From positions 26,817 through 90,816 of the forward strand of contig NZ_SMKA01000007.1 in the NCBI RefSeq assembly GCF_004348455.1: a stretch of 64,000 bases of DNA, read 5' to 3'. The notes under the pieces were generated by a model that saw only the letters and a list, made by a program, of their open reading frames with translations, made no database searches and was not told where the DNA came from. Source of the DNA: Kribbella albertanoniae. Its GTDB lineage: Bacteria; Actinomycetota; Actinomycetes; Propionibacteriales; Kribbellaceae. Position 1 is the first letter of the stretch. Each line of letters opens with the position of its first letter. Of this stretch, positions 45,003-54,884 are shown piece by piece. The position numbers and the translations under genes are program-made.

Positions 45003-45440
45003 GTGGACCTGAACGAGCTGGGTGTCGATGTCGTGGTTGCGTCCGCGCGATTGACGCGGATGGCGAGCCGGGACGTGAGTGCGTTGCCGCATGCGGCGAT
45101 GCGGTTGCTCGGGCGGCTGGACGAGCTGGGGCCGACGCGGATCAGTGATCTGGCGAAGGCGGACCGGTGTTCGCAGCCGACCATGTCCACGCTGGTGCAG
45201 CGGCAGGAAGAGCAGGGGTGGGTACGGCGCGCGCCGGATCCCGCCGATTCGCGCGCCAGCCTGATCAGCCTCACGAAGACAGGCCTGACCGAACTGCAGC
45301 GCGCCCGCCGGGAGGCGGGTGCCGCGGTCGCGGCCAGACTTCGTCACCTTCCGGCGACCGACCTCGAGACCCTCGAGGACGCGGTCGCCGTGATGCACAA
45401 GATTCTCACCCTCGAAGTTGTGGAGGATGCTCCCCAGTGA
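45003..45440 (+). CDS. MarR-family regulator of the adjacent MFS exporter
   Basis: A 145-residue winged-helix regulator starting at GTG 45003. The recognition region is ISDLAKADRCSQPTMSTLVQRQEEQGWVRR and the wing DPADSRASLISLTKTG (residues 47-95). It overlaps the MFS gene by 4 bp (GTGA) and a near-perfect dyad sits directly upstream, so simple ligand-relieved autorepression of a regulator-exporter operon is likely. Confidence 0.92.
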   Translation: MDLNELGVDVVVASARLTRMASRDVSALPHAAMRLLGRLDELGPTRISDLAKADRCSQPTMSTLVQRQEEQGWVRRAPDPADSRASLISLTKTGLTELQRARREAGAAVAARLRHLPATDLETLEDAVAVMHKILTLEVVEDAPQ

Positions 45441-46645
45441 GCTCGTTCTTGAAGCAACCCAAGTCCGTCTGGGCGGTCGCGTTCGCCTGCGTGATCGCGT
45501 TCATGGGCATCGGCCTGGTGGACCCGATCCTCAAGCCGATCGCCGAGCAGTTGCACGCCAGCCCGTCCCAGGTGTCGCTGCTGTTCACCAGCTACATGGC
45601 GGTGATCGGCCTCGCGATGCTGATCACCGGCGCGGTCTCCAGCCGGATCGGCGCGAAGCGCACTCTGCTGATCGGTCTCGCGATCATCGTGGTGTTCAGC
45701 GCGCTGGCCGGTCTGTCGAACTCGATCGGCATGATCGTCGCCTTCCGGGCCGGCTGGGGGCTCGGCAACGCGCTCTTCATCGCGACCGCTCTGGCCACCA
45801 TCGTGAACTCCGCGGCCGGCTCGGTCGCCGAGGCGATCATCCTGTACGAGGCCGCGCTCGGTGTCGGGATCGCGGCCGGCCCGCTGGTCGGTGGTGAACT
45901 CGGCACGATCTCGTGGCGGGGCCCGTTCTTCGGCGTCGCCGTACTGATGACGATCGCGCTGGCCGCGACCGCGTTCCTGCTGTCGTCCACGCCGCCCGAA
46001 GCCCGCCGTACGTCGATCCTCGAACCACTGAAGGCTTTGCGCCACCGCTCGCTCGCGACGGTCGCCGTGACCGCACTGCTCTACAACTTCGGCTTCTTCA
46101 CGTTGCTCGCGTTCACCCCGTTCCCGCTGGCGATGTCCGCGCGGCAGATCGGCCTGATCTTCTTCGGCTGGGGCATCGGGCTCGCGGTGACCTCGGTCTT
46201 CGTGGCACCGCGGTTGCAGCGCTGGTTCGGCACCCTGCCGGTGGTGATGACGTCGCTGCTGCTGTTCGGCGCCGACCTCGCCGTGATGGGCCTCTTCGCC
46301 CACCACAAGGCGGTCCTCGCGATCGGCGTGATCGTGGCCGGCCTGTTCCTCGGCGTGAACAACACCCTGATCACCGAGGCTGTGATGGGCGCGGCGCCGG
46401 TCGGACGCGGTACGGCGTCGGCGGCGTACTCATTCGTCCGCTTCTCCGGCGGCGCAGTCGCCCCTTGGCTGGCCGGCAAGCTCGGCGAAGAGGTCAACAT
46501 CCAGCTCCCCTTCTACGTCGGCGCCTTCGCCGTCGTACTCGCAGTAGCCGTCCTCGCCACCGGCTGGAAACCCCTGGCCCACCTCCGCATCCCCGCCCAC
46601 CACTCCGCCGCAGAGGCCGAGACCCTCACCACCGCCGACGCCTAA
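45437..46645 (+). CDS. MFS transporter, 12-segment efflux type
   Basis: A 402-residue major facilitator protein from GTG 45437. It has about 12 hydrophobic segments, motif A-like GAVSSRIGAKRTLLIG (near residue 63) and FRAGWGLGNALFIATALATI (near 100). It is translationally coupled to the MarR regulator. Probably a drug or metabolite exporter of the DHA1 class; substrate unknown. Confidence 0.92.
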   Translation: MSSFLKQPKSVWAVAFACVIAFMGIGLVDPILKPIAEQLHASPSQVSLLFTSYMAVIGLAMLITGAVSSRIGAKRTLLIGLAIIVVFSALAGLSNSIGMIVAFRAGWGLGNALFIATALATIVNSAAGSVAEAIILYEAALGVGIAAGPLVGGELGTISWRGPFFGVAVLMTIALAATAFLLSSTPPEARRTSILEPLKALRHRSLATVAVTALLYNFGFFTLLAFTPFPLAMSARQIGLIFFGWGIGLAVTSVFVAPRLQRWFGTLPVVMTSLLLFGADLAVMGLFAHHKAVLAIGVIVAGLFLGVNNTLITEAVMGAAPVGRGTASAAYSFVRFSGGAVAPWLAGKLGEEVNIQLPFYVGAFAVVLAVAVLATGWKPLAHLRIPAHHSAAEAETLTTADA

Positions 46646-46653
46646 CCCCCACT

Positions 46654-46706
46654 TTGAGCGCCCACCAACCACTCCGCGCCCCGCCAACCGGTTGAACCGT
46701 GCTCAA
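46654..46706. repeat. 53-bp palindromic repeat, copy 3
   Basis: TTGAGCGCCCACCAACCA to GGTTGAACCGTGCTCAA, 53 bp, starting 9 bp after the MFS stop. It could serve as that gene's terminator. Confidence 0.75.
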
Positions 46707-46726
46707 GGTGGTGGGTTGAGTTCACC

Positions 46727-46779
46727 TTGAGCACCCATCGACCATCCTCTGCGCGGATTCGTGGTTGGTGGGTGCACAA
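46727..46779. repeat. 53-bp palindromic repeat, copy 4 (variant)
   Basis: Left arm TTGAGCACCCATCGACCAT and right arm GTGGTTGGTGGGTGCACAA. The right arm diverges from the other copies but pairs better with its own left arm, a compensatory pattern. Length is again exactly 53 bp. Confidence 0.72.
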
Positions 46780-46844
46780 AGAGGTCCACTCGAGTGGGCG
46801 GGACCGATTTCGGTGGTGGGGGATGGCGGTTAGGGTCGGTGGGT

Positions 46845-49406
46845 ATGACTGCGACAGCGTGGCCTTTGCTTCGTACGTACACCGGGCGGCAGTTGCGGCG
46901 GATCGCGTTGCCGCTCGGCGGGATCGGGACCGGGACGGTCAGCTTCGGCGGCCGTGGCAATCTGCGGGACTGGGAGATCGTGAACCGGCCGGCCAAGGGC
47001 TTCCACCCCGGTACGGCGTTCTTCGCGATCCGCACCGAATCCGCCGACGGAACCGTCACCACCCGCGCCGCCGAGGGCCCACTCGACCTCAGCGAATACG
47101 AGGGCGCCCACGGCAGCCCTGCCCAGAGCCACGGCCTACCGCGCTTCCGGGATGCCAGCTTCAGTACGGCGTACCCGTTCGCGCGACTGACCTTGCGCGA
47201 CGACGACGTACCGGTGGAGCTCGCCGTCGAGGCGTTCACCCCGTTCGTCCCCACCGACGTCGAGGCCAGTTCGTGGCCGGTCGCCGTCCTGCGGTACGCC
47301 GTCACCAACCCCACCGACAACCCGGTGATGGTCTCCCTGGCCGGTTCCCTACAAAACTTCATCGGCCGCGACGGCACCACCGACGTTGCCGCAGGCAACT
47401 ACAACACCGGAGCAACCGGCAGCATGGGAAGGGGTGGCGGGCTCCTCCCCAAACGCCGAGCGGCCGGGGCAACCTCCGAAGGAGGGGCCGACGCGGGGAG
47501 CGGAGCCGACACGGCGAGCGGGGCCGACGGCGGGTTGCAGGAGACGCGGGCCGACGGGGTGTTGCTCCAGAGCCGCGGGGTCTCCTCCGATGCCGAGCAG
47601 TTCGGCTCGATTGCGCTCGCGGTACTCGACGGGCAGGACGTGAGCCGCCGTACCGGGTGGGCGGATCGGACGTGGGGTGACAGTCTGCTCGACTTCTGGG
47701 ACGACTTCAGCGCGGACGGGCGACTGGACGAGCGGACCAGCACCTCCGATACCCCGGTCGCATCGGTGGCAGATCGCCGTACTGTCGCCCCCGGCGCGAC
47801 CGAGCGCTTCACCTTCCTGCTCGGCTGGCACTTCCCGAACCGGCGCGCCTGGGAGAAGCCCGACCTCGTCGGCAACCACTACACGACCCTCTCCGACGAC
47901 GCCTGGACCGCGGTCTGCCGGTTCGCAGCACAGCTCGACGATCTGGAACGCCGTACCGTCGCCTTCGTCTCGGACTTCCTCGCCAGCGACCTCCCCGACG
48001 CGGTCAAAGAGGCCGCGCTCTTCAACCTCAGCACGTTGCGCACACAGACCGTCTTCCGCACCCCCGACGGCCGGTTCTTCGGCTGGGAAGGCTGTTCGGA
48101 TCATGTCGGCAGCTGCTTCGGGAGCTGCACACACGTGTGGAACTACGAACAGGCGACGCCGTACTTGTTCGGCGAGATCGCCCGTTCCTTCCGCGAGGTC
48201 GAGTTCGCCCAGGCCACCGACGACCAGGGCCTGATGAGCTTCCGCGTCGGCCTCCCGCTCGAGACCAACGCCCAGGACTGGCGAGTCGCCGCGGCCGACG
48301 GTCAGCTCGGCTGCCTCGTGAAGCTGTACCGCGACTGGCGACTCAGCGGCGACGACGAACTGCTCCACAACCTCTGGCCAGCAGCTCGGCGAGCGCTGGA
48401 GTTCTGCTGGATCGAAGGCGGCTGGGACGGCGACCGCGACGGCGTGATGGAGGGTTGCCAGCACAACACGATGGACGTCGAGTACTACGGTCCCAACCCG
48501 CAGATGCAGTCCTGGTACCTCGCGGCGCTCCGCGCATCCGAGGAGATGGCCCGCTACCAAGGCGACGACAAACTCGCCGACGAATGCCGCCGACTCTTCG
48601 ACCACGGCAGTGCCTGGACGGATGAGCACCTGTTCAACGGCGAGTACTACCGCCACGAGATCCGCCCACCGGCCTCGGCGGACGACGTCGCACCCGGCCT
48701 GCGCGAATCCATGGGCGCGGAGGACCCGACCAACCCCGTCCTCCAGCTCGGCGACGGTTGTCTGGTGGACCAGCTCGTCGGCCAGCACCTCGCCCGGATC
48801 GCCGGTTTCGACTCACTCCTCGACCCCGAGCACGTGCGGACGACCTTGGCCAGCATCCTCCGCCACAACCGGCTGGATGGTTTCCACGGCCACTTCAACC
48901 ACATGCGCAGCTACGTGCTGGGCGACGAGACCGCCGTACTGATGTGCAGCTATCCGCGCGGCAATCGCCCCGAGCGCCCGTTCCCGTACTTCAGCGAAGT
49001 GATGACCGGCTTCGAACACATCCTCGCCGTCGGCCTGATCCAGGAGGGCATGGTCGACGAGGGTCTCCAGGTGATCACCGACATCCGAGCCCGGTACGAC
49101 GGCGAGCGCCGCAACCCGTACGACGAGGCCGAATGCGGTCACCACTACGCGCGAGCGATGGCGAGCTGGGGCGCAGTCGTCGCCCTCACCGGATTCGACT
49201 ACGACGGCCGCACCGGCGTCATGCACTTCGGCACCCCCGGAACCCACTTCTGGTCCACCGGCAACGCCTTCGGCGCCCTCGATACCAACGGCCTCCACGT
49301 CCGCGAAGGCACCCTCTTCCTCACCTCCCTCAGCCTCCCCGGCGAACCTCCCATCACCGTCACAGCCGACACCCTCACTGCCGGCTCCTCCCTCCCCTTC
49401 ACCTGA
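46845..49406 (+). CDS. GH116-family beta-glycosidase (glucosylceramidase/GBA2-like)
   Basis: An 853-residue cytoplasmic enzyme with the two-domain GH116 layout. The N-terminal beta domain (residues 1 to about 330) begins RRIALPLGGIGTGTVSFGGRGNLRDWEI. The C-terminal (alpha/alpha)6 domain contains GWEGCSDHVGSCFGSCTHVWNYEQATPYLF (near 415), MEGCQHNTMDVEYYGPNPQMQSWYLAALRA (near 548) and YDEAECGHHYARAMASWGAV (near 765). GH116 members cleave beta-glucosides, beta-xylosides or glucosylceramide. Residues about 195-230 are a low-complexity Gly/Ala insert of atypical composition. No signal peptide. The start is ATG 46845. Confidence 0.9.
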   Translation: MTATAWPLLRTYTGRQLRRIALPLGGIGTGTVSFGGRGNLRDWEIVNRPAKGFHPGTAFFAIRTESADGTVTTRAAEGPLDLSEYEGAHGSPAQSHGLPRFRDASFSTAYPFARLTLRDDDVPVELAVEAFTPFVPTDVEASSWPVAVLRYAVTNPTDNPVMVSLAGSLQNFIGRDGTTDVAAGNYNTGATGSMGRGGGLLPKRRAAGATSEGGADAGSGADTASGADGGLQETRADGVLLQSRGVSSDAEQFGSIALAVLDGQDVSRRTGWADRTWGDSLLDFWDDFSADGRLDERTSTSDTPVASVADRRTVAPGATERFTFLLGWHFPNRRAWEKPDLVGNHYTTLSDDAWTAVCRFAAQLDDLERRTVAFVSDFLASDLPDAVKEAALFNLSTLRTQTVFRTPDGRFFGWEGCSDHVGSCFGSCTHVWNYEQATPYLFGEIARSFREVEFAQATDDQGLMSFRVGLPLETNAQDWRVAAADGQLGCLVKLYRDWRLSGDDELLHNLWPAARRALEFCWIEGGWDGDRDGVMEGCQHNTMDVEYYGPNPQMQSWYLAALRASEEMARYQGDDKLADECRRLFDHGSAWTDEHLFNGEYYRHEIRPPASADDVAPGLRESMGAEDPTNPVLQLGDGCLVDQLVGQHLARIAGFDSLLDPEHVRTTLASILRHNRLDGFHGHFNHMRSYVLGDETAVLMCSYPRGNRPERPFPYFSEVMTGFEHILAVGLIQEGMVDEGLQVITDIRARYDGERRNPYDEAECGHHYARAMASWGAVVALTGFDYDGRTGVMHFGTPGTHFWSTGNAFGALDTNGLHVREGTLFLTSLSLPGEPPITVTADTLTAGSSLPFT

Positions 49407-49560
49407 CGAAGCGGACCTGCACCACCGTCTAACCTTCCCGCGAGCACATCCAGCGGCAGGTGCTGAGCGTGAACCACGTCAGCCGCGCAACGTTGGACGG
49501 TGGTGGCGGTCCGGCAACCCCCGACACCTGCCGTTCCAGTTGGCACGCCGGGCCGGAGAC

Positions 49561-49590
49561 CGCATTTGGCTGGGTAGCCAGCCAAATGCG
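49561..49590. repeat. Perfect 13-bp-arm hairpin
   Basis: CGCATTTGGCTGG (49561-49573), loop GTAG, CCAGCCAAATGCG (49578-49590). It abuts the next hairpin without spacing. Confidence 0.8.
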
Positions 49591-49623
49591 GGGTTCTGCA
49601 CTCTGGTTACGGGTGCAGAACCC
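49591..49623. repeat. Perfect 11-bp-arm hairpin with competing third stem
   Basis: GGGTTCTGCAC (49591-49601) pairs with GTGCAGAACCC (49613-49623). The AACCCCCA at 49619-49626 can instead pair with TGGGGGTT at 49650-49657, so two mutually exclusive folds are possible. Confidence 0.7.
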
Positions 49624-49782
49624 CCAATATCCGTGGCTAGGCAGGGAAATGGGGGTTGGGTTAGCGGGCGGCGTGCGGACCTGCCCAAGAACAGGACGTA
49701 TACCTGTAGTAGGCGAGCCCGTTACGCCCAGCCCAGCCCGGCCCGGGTGTCAGATCGGGGACATGTCCTGTCCTTAGGAGGA

Positions 49783-51651
49783 TTATTCGCGGGCGGCGAG
49801 CAGCGCGATCGGCCGCCGTTTGGTCGCTTGGTAGGCGGTGGCGGCCGCGGCCGCGCCGACTACCAGGAGTGCTGCGCCGAGGATAAGCCCGAGGAGCCGC
49901 CACGGCATCGCCACCGCGGCAAAGCCGTAGGGGCCGGCGGCTATGCCGGCGAGGGCTGCGACTGCGACGACGGCGCCCAGTAGTACGCCGGTCAGGACGA
50001 CGGTGACCGACTCGGTCAGGGCGACGGCGACGACTTGGCGACGGGTGAGGCCGGCCATCCGGGCGAGGGCGAACTCGCGGCGGCGGTCCGCGGTCGACAT
50101 CACCACGGCGTTGACGACAGCGACGGCGGTGAAGATCCCGGCCAGCCCCATCAGCGCCGCGAAGAGGCCGGTGTTGTTGCGTTGCTGCGCATCACCCCGA
50201 GCCTTCGCCCACTCACCAACCGTCTGAACCGATCCCGGCAACCCCGCCGCAACCTCTCGCGGGTCGATGCCTGGGGCAACTTTCACCAGCGTCTCGGTGC
50301 GACCACCAGCCGGTAGCAACGACAACGGGACGAAGAAGTTCTCGCTGACATCGAGCGTCTCCGGCATGATCGCCACCACCTTGAGCGCGACCTTCTTCTT
50401 GCCCATGGCAACGGACACCGTCGACCCGAGTTTGAACCCCTCGGCAGCCATCCCCGGCCCGATCGCGATCGTCTGCCCGGACAGCTTGTCCAACGAACCC
50501 TTCCGCGGCCGCAGTGCATGTGTCTGCTGATACGCCACCGGGTCGATCCCGACCGCCTCGGAATACACCGTGTTCTTACCCCGCGAGACCACAACCGGTA
50601 CGGCGGTCTGCGGCGAGACGACCGCGATCCCGGGGCCGGCCGGGACCGCGCGGTCGACGACCAGGTCGGCCGTGATCAACCGCTCCTGCTCAACCCCGAC
50701 GGCCTTGGCCTGCGAACCGAACGTTCCCCAGATACCGACCACCAGTCCGACCAGCACGATCAGCGGTGCCGCGGTCGCCGCGCTTCGCCGTACAGCATGG
50801 AGGACGCCGGCCCGGGCGAGGTCCGCGATCAGATGACCGCGGAGGACCACGGCCGGCAGCCGACCGGCCCACGGTACGACGATCGGGCTGAGCTGGCTGA
50901 GCGCTACCGAGCCACTGACCAGCACCATCAGTCCGATCAGCAGACCGGCCACCAGATCCCGCGCGGCCTGCGCAGTAATCACCATGGCCACGGTCGCCGC
51001 GGCAGCCGATAGTCCCCCGAACCACCGCCAGCCGGTCATCACCCGTTGCGAGGAACGGCTCTCGGCCAGCGCCTCCAGTGCGTTGACCCGAGACGCACGC
51101 CACGCGGCCGCGAGTACGCCGGTCAGCGCCGTACCGACTCCGACGATCATCGCGGCCCACATCGCACTCTGGCTCCACGGGGCAGCGAACCACTCCGGCA
51201 ACATGCCGAGCTGGATCATCAGTGCCGACTGGACCCACGTCGCGAGCAGTCCGACCGGCACACCGACCGCACTGCCGACCAGACCGAGCAGTGCGGCCTC
51301 GCAGACCAGCATCAGGCACAGATACCCGCGCTGCGCTCCGACCAGCCGCAGCAGCCCGAGTTCGCGCCGCCGCTGCACCACAGTGAACCCAAACGTCGTA
51401 CTGACGATGAACACGGTCAGAAACACCGCAAGCATCACCGACATCCCCAAGAGCGTTCCGGCGCCCACGTAGCCCTCACGGATCTGTGCACGCTGGTACG
51501 CCGACAGTCCGGCCGGCAGCACGGGCCGTCCGGTGGCGGCCAGCATCTGCAGACCCGACTGAACCAGTCCGACACCGAGAGCCACCGCCACGACCGCTCC
51601 GGCGAACAACTGCCACCTGTCCCGCACAGCACCGACCGACAATCTGAGCAT
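49783..51651 (-). CDS. FtsX-like ABC permease without adjacent ATPase
   Basis: A 622-residue membrane protein with two FtsX-type permease halves. Start is ATG 51651 (MLRLSVGAVRDRWQLFAGAVV). The first half has a four-helix core with VQRRRELGLLRLVGAQRGYL (near residue 110). The second has an extracytoplasmic MacB-like domain (about 340-480) and STADRRREFALARMAGLTRRQVVAVAL (near 535). Such permeases need a LolD/MacB-type ATPase; none is encoded within this window next to it. It lies 70 bp downstream of a TetR gene in the same direction and is probably under its control. Confidence 0.88.
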   Translation of the reverse strand: MLRLSVGAVRDRWQLFAGAVVAVALGVGLVQSGLQMLAATGRPVLPAGLSAYQRAQIREGYVGAGTLLGMSVMLAVFLTVFIVSTTFGFTVVQRRRELGLLRLVGAQRGYLCLMLVCEAALLGLVGSAVGVPVGLLATWVQSALMIQLGMLPEWFAAPWSQSAMWAAMIVGVGTALTGVLAAAWRASRVNALEALAESRSSQRVMTGWRWFGGLSAAAATVAMVITAQAARDLVAGLLIGLMVLVSGSVALSQLSPIVVPWAGRLPAVVLRGHLIADLARAGVLHAVRRSAATAAPLIVLVGLVVGIWGTFGSQAKAVGVEQERLITADLVVDRAVPAGPGIAVVSPQTAVPVVVSRGKNTVYSEAVGIDPVAYQQTHALRPRKGSLDKLSGQTIAIGPGMAAEGFKLGSTVSVAMGKKKVALKVVAIMPETLDVSENFFVPLSLLPAGGRTETLVKVAPGIDPREVAAGLPGSVQTVGEWAKARGDAQQRNNTGLFAALMGLAGIFTAVAVVNAVVMSTADRRREFALARMAGLTRRQVVAVALTESVTVVLTGVLLGAVVAVAALAGIAAGPYGFAAVAMPWRLLGLILGAALLVVGAAAAATAYQATKRRPIALLAARE

Positions 51652-51721
51652 GCCCTCAACCCAACAGCGCAGTCGCAGCGCCAGCGCTGGCCCACACGCC
51701 CCACCTGGGGTAGCTCGCGCG

Positions 51722-52264
51722 CTACCGCAGTACGTCGAGCAGCGCTGCGATGTCAGCACGGTCGACCTCGCGCGCACCGATCAGGCACTGCATCAGGAGC
51801 CCGTCGAGCGCGGCTACGAGGAGCTGCGCCTTCCTCGGATCCGCCGTGAAGGTCCGGGCGATGTCGGTCATCGGCTCCAGCCAGGCGGCTGCGGCAGACC
51901 GGAGCTCCGGGCGTCGAGCGGCGTACAGGTAGAGCTCGTAGAGCGCGAGCGTGCGGCCGCGTCGCCGTACCAGGTTGTGTTCGATCAGCCGAGCCAGCTC
52001 GTCGGTCGGCCGGGGGCCCAGCTCGCTGCCCCAGCCGTGCAGCTCGGCGGCCAGGTCATCGGCCGCCCAGGTCAGGGCCGCGACGAGCAGATCGTCGAGG
52101 GTCGCGAAGTGGTAGGTGATCGACGCGACCGACACATCGGCCTTCGCGGCGACCGCGCGATGGCTCACACCTGCGACTCCGTCGCATCGGATCACCTCGA
52201 CCACGGCCTGCAGAAGCTCGTTCCGCCGCAGCTCACCGCGTTTCCGGCGGCCGTCAGCAGTCAT
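51722..52264 (-). CDS. TetR-family regulator
   Basis: A 180-residue TetR protein starting at ATG 52264 ([20 protein letters not shown]). The HTH is [36 protein letters not shown] (residues 29-65). It sits upstream of the FtsX permease and divergent from fbiC, so its targets are probably itself and the permease. A weak dyad AACT-N8-AGTT lies at 52273-52288. Confidence 0.9.
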   Translation of the reverse strand: MTADGRRKRGELRRNELLQAVVEVIRCDGVAGVSHRAVAAKADVSVASITYHFATLDDLLVAALTWAADDLAAELHGWGSELGPRPTDELARLIEHNLVRRRGRTLALYELYLYAARRPELRSAAAAWLEPMTDIARTFTADPRKAQLLVAALDGLLMQCLIGAREVDRADIAALLDVLR

Positions 52265-52272
52265 GATGGGCA

Positions 52273-52288
52273 AACTATCAGGACAGTT
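52273..52288. promoter_or_regulatory. Weak candidate TetR operator upstream of fbiC
   Basis: AACTATCAGGACAGTT has 4-bp inverted ends, 8 bp upstream of the TetR start, in an AT-rich patch between divergent TetR and fbiC genes. Symmetry is short, so this is only a candidate. Confidence 0.3.
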
Positions 52289-52355
52289 GTACGGATTGTT
52301 TTTGGCTGCCGGAATCGCGGGATCGGCCGCGTTCCGGCCCCTAGGCTTTGGTGAC

Positions 52356-54884
52356 GTGACAACCAACGAGCTGAGTACGGCGATGCGCCGCGCACTGAAG
52401 CGGGCCGACGACGGTAAGACCCTCGACCCGACCGAGGTGGAGGTGCTGCTGACCGCGTCGGGGACCGCGCTGACGGCCTTGATGGCGACCGCGGCCCGGG
52501 TCCGTGACCAGGGGCTGGCCGATGCGGGCCGGCCGGGGATCATCACGTACTCGAAGAAGGTCTTCATTCCGCTGACGCGGTTGTGTCAGGACCGCTGCCA
52601 CTACTGCACGTTCGCGACCACGCCCGGTCGGGTGCACGCGCCGTACCTGTCGCCTGATGAGGTGCTGGAGATCGCGCGGCAGGGTGCGGCGATGGGGTGC
52701 AAGGAAGCGCTGTTCACGCTGGGCGATGCGCCGGAGAAGCGGTGGGACGCGGCGCGGGTGTGGCTGGAGGAGGCCGGGTACGACAGCACGCTGGACTATG
52801 TCCGAGCGATGTCGATCCGAGTGCTGGAGGAGACCGGGCTGCTGCCGCACCTGAACCCGGGCGTGATGTCGTGGCAGGACCTGCAGCGACTGAAGCCGGT
52901 CGCGCCGAGCATGGGCATGATGCTGGAGACGACGTCGCGGCGGTTGTTCGAGGAGAAGGGCCAGCCGCACTACGGTTCGCCGGACAAGGACCCGGCGATC
53001 CGGCTGCGGGTGCTCGAGGATGCAGGACGATCGAATGTTCCGTTCACGACCGGTCTGTTGATCGGTATCGGGGAGAATCTGACCGAACGAGCAGATTCGA
53101 TCTTCGCGCTGCGGAAGATCGCGCGGCAGTACAACGGCATTCAGGAAGTGATCATCCAGGGGTTCCGCGTGAAGCCGGACACCGCGATGCGCAACGATGC
53201 CGACGTACCGCTGGATGAGTGGCTGGCCGCGATCGCGGCGACCCGGATCGTGCTCGGGCCGCGAGTGCGCGTGCAGGCTCCGCCGAACCTCGTCGACCTG
53301 GCCGAGTGCCGCGCGCTGCTGGATGCCGGTGTCGACGACTTCGGGGGCGTCTCGCCGCTGACCCCGGATCACGTCAACCCCGAGCGCCCGTGGCCGCAGA
53401 TCGACGACCTGGCCAAGGTGACGGCGGATGCTGGTTTCGTACTGCGCGAGCGGTTGACCGCGCATCCGGAGTACCTGCGTGAGCCGTGGCTCGACCCGCG
53501 CCTGATCTCGCATGTCGAGGCGCTGATCGACCCCGAGACCGGTCTGGCCAACGAATCCGCGATGCCGAAGGGCCTGCCCTGGCAGGAACCCGACGGCGGC
53601 TGGGACAGCGTCGGCCGCACCGACCTCCACACCGCCATCGACACCGAGGGCCGCCGTACCGAGACCCGCTCCGACTTCGACGCCGCTTACGGCGACTGGG
53701 ACGTCATCCGCGAAGACGTCGCCGCCCGCCGCTCCGCCGAGAGTGCACCTGAGCGGATCGACGCCGACGTGAAGGCCGCACTCGCCGCGGCCGCCGACGA
53801 CCCGGCCGGTCTGACCGACGCTCAAGCGCTCACCCTGATGACCGTGACCGGCCCGGCGCTCGATCACCTCGCGAAGATCGCGGACGACCTGCGCAAGGAG
53901 GTTGTCGGGGACGATGTCACCTACGTCGTGAACCGGAACATCAACTTCACCAACGTCTGCTACACCGGCTGCCGGTTCTGCGCGTTCGCCCAGCGCCGTA
54001 CCGATGCCGACGCCTACTCACTGTCGATGGACGAAGTCGCCCAGCGCGCCGAAGAAGCCTGGGTGATCGGGGCCAGCGAGGTCTGCATGCAGGGCGGTAT
54101 CCACCCCGACCTGCCCGGTACGGCGTACGCGGATCTCGTCCGTGCGATCAAGGACCGCGTCCCGCAGATGCATGTCCACGCGTACTCGCCGATGGAGATC
54201 GTCAACGGCTCGGTCCGCACCGGCTTGTCGATCGAGGAGTTCCTGATCTCGGTCAAGGAGGCCGGGCTGGACAGCATCCCGGGCACCGCCGCCGAGATCC
54301 TCGACGACGACGTCCGCTGGATCCTCACCAAGGGAAAGTTGCCGACGGCAAGCTGGATCGAGGTCATCAGCACCGCCCACAAGGTCGGTCTGCCGTCCAG
54401 CTCGACGATGATGTACGGCCACGTCGACGAACCGCGGCACTGGGTCCAGCACCTGCGCACCATCGCCCAGGTCCAGGACCAGACCGGCGGATTCACCGAG
54501 TTCGTGCTGCTGCCGTTCATCCACCAGAACTCGCCGATCTACCTGGCCGGCGTCGCCCGCCCGGGCCCGACGTACGACGAGAACCGCGCCGTGCACGCGA
54601 TGTCGCGGATCATGCTGCACGGCCGGATCGACAACATCCAGTGCTCCTGGGTCAAGCTCGGGGTCGACGGCTGCGTCGCCGTCCTCAACGGCGGCGTCAA
54701 CGACATCGGCGGCACCCTGATGGAGGAGACCATCAGCCGGATGGCCGGCTCCAAGCACGGATCCCGCAAGTCCATCGAGGAGCTCACCGCGATGGCGACC
54801 GCCGCCGGCCGCCCGGCCCGCCAACGCACCACGACGTACGGCGAGGTCGCTCCCCGCTCCAACACCCTGCTGGAACTCGCCTAG
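52356..54884 (+). CDS. fbiC: Bifunctional FO synthase (CofGH)
   Basis: An 842-residue radical SAM fusion that makes the deazaflavin FO of coenzyme F420 from tyrosine and the pyrimidine precursor of riboflavin. Each half has its own CxxxCxxC cluster: CQDRCHYC near residue 86 (CofG half) and CYTGCRFC near residue 535 (CofH half). Length is close to the roughly 850 of actinobacterial FbiC. GTG 52356 ([17 protein letters not shown]) is the best start; further upstream codons lie in the TetR gene. The stop overlaps the convergent phosphoesterase gene by 4 bp. Confidence 0.96.
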   Translation: MTTNELSTAMRRALKRADDGKTLDPTEVEVLLTASGTALTALMATAARVRDQGLADAGRPGIITYSKKVFIPLTRLCQDRCHYCTFATTPGRVHAPYLSPDEVLEIARQGAAMGCKEALFTLGDAPEKRWDAARVWLEEAGYDSTLDYVRAMSIRVLEETGLLPHLNPGVMSWQDLQRLKPVAPSMGMMLETTSRRLFEEKGQPHYGSPDKDPAIRLRVLEDAGRSNVPFTTGLLIGIGENLTERADSIFALRKIARQYNGIQEVIIQGFRVKPDTAMRNDADVPLDEWLAAIAATRIVLGPRVRVQAPPNLVDLAECRALLDAGVDDFGGVSPLTPDHVNPERPWPQIDDLAKVTADAGFVLRERLTAHPEYLREPWLDPRLISHVEALIDPETGLANESAMPKGLPWQEPDGGWDSVGRTDLHTAIDTEGRRTETRSDFDAAYGDWDVIREDVAARRSAESAPERIDADVKAALAAAADDPAGLTDAQALTLMTVTGPALDHLAKIADDLRKEVVGDDVTYVVNRNINFTNVCYTGCRFCAFAQRRTDADAYSLSMDEVAQRAEEAWVIGASEVCMQGGIHPDLPGTAYADLVRAIKDRVPQMHVHAYSPMEIVNGSVRTGLSIEEFLISVKEAGLDSIPGTAAEILDDDVRWILTKGKLPTASWIEVISTAHKVGLPSSSTMMYGHVDEPRHWVQHLRTIAQVQDQTGGFTEFVLLPFIHQNSPIYLAGVARPGPTYDENRAVHAMSRIMLHGRIDNIQCSWVKLGVDGCVAVLNGGVNDIGGTLMEETISRMAGSKHGSRKSIEELTAMATAAGRPARQRTTTYGEVAPRSNTLLELA

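Larger units (their letters stand above)
49407..49782. other. Non-coding region with consecutive hairpins
   Basis: No gene is visible between the GH116 stop and the permease stop. The middle (49561-49660) holds two perfect hairpins back to back and a third that competes with the second. The right end contains a run of CCCAGCCCAGCCCGGCCC. It lies between convergent genes, so termination is one possible role. Confidence 0.7.
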
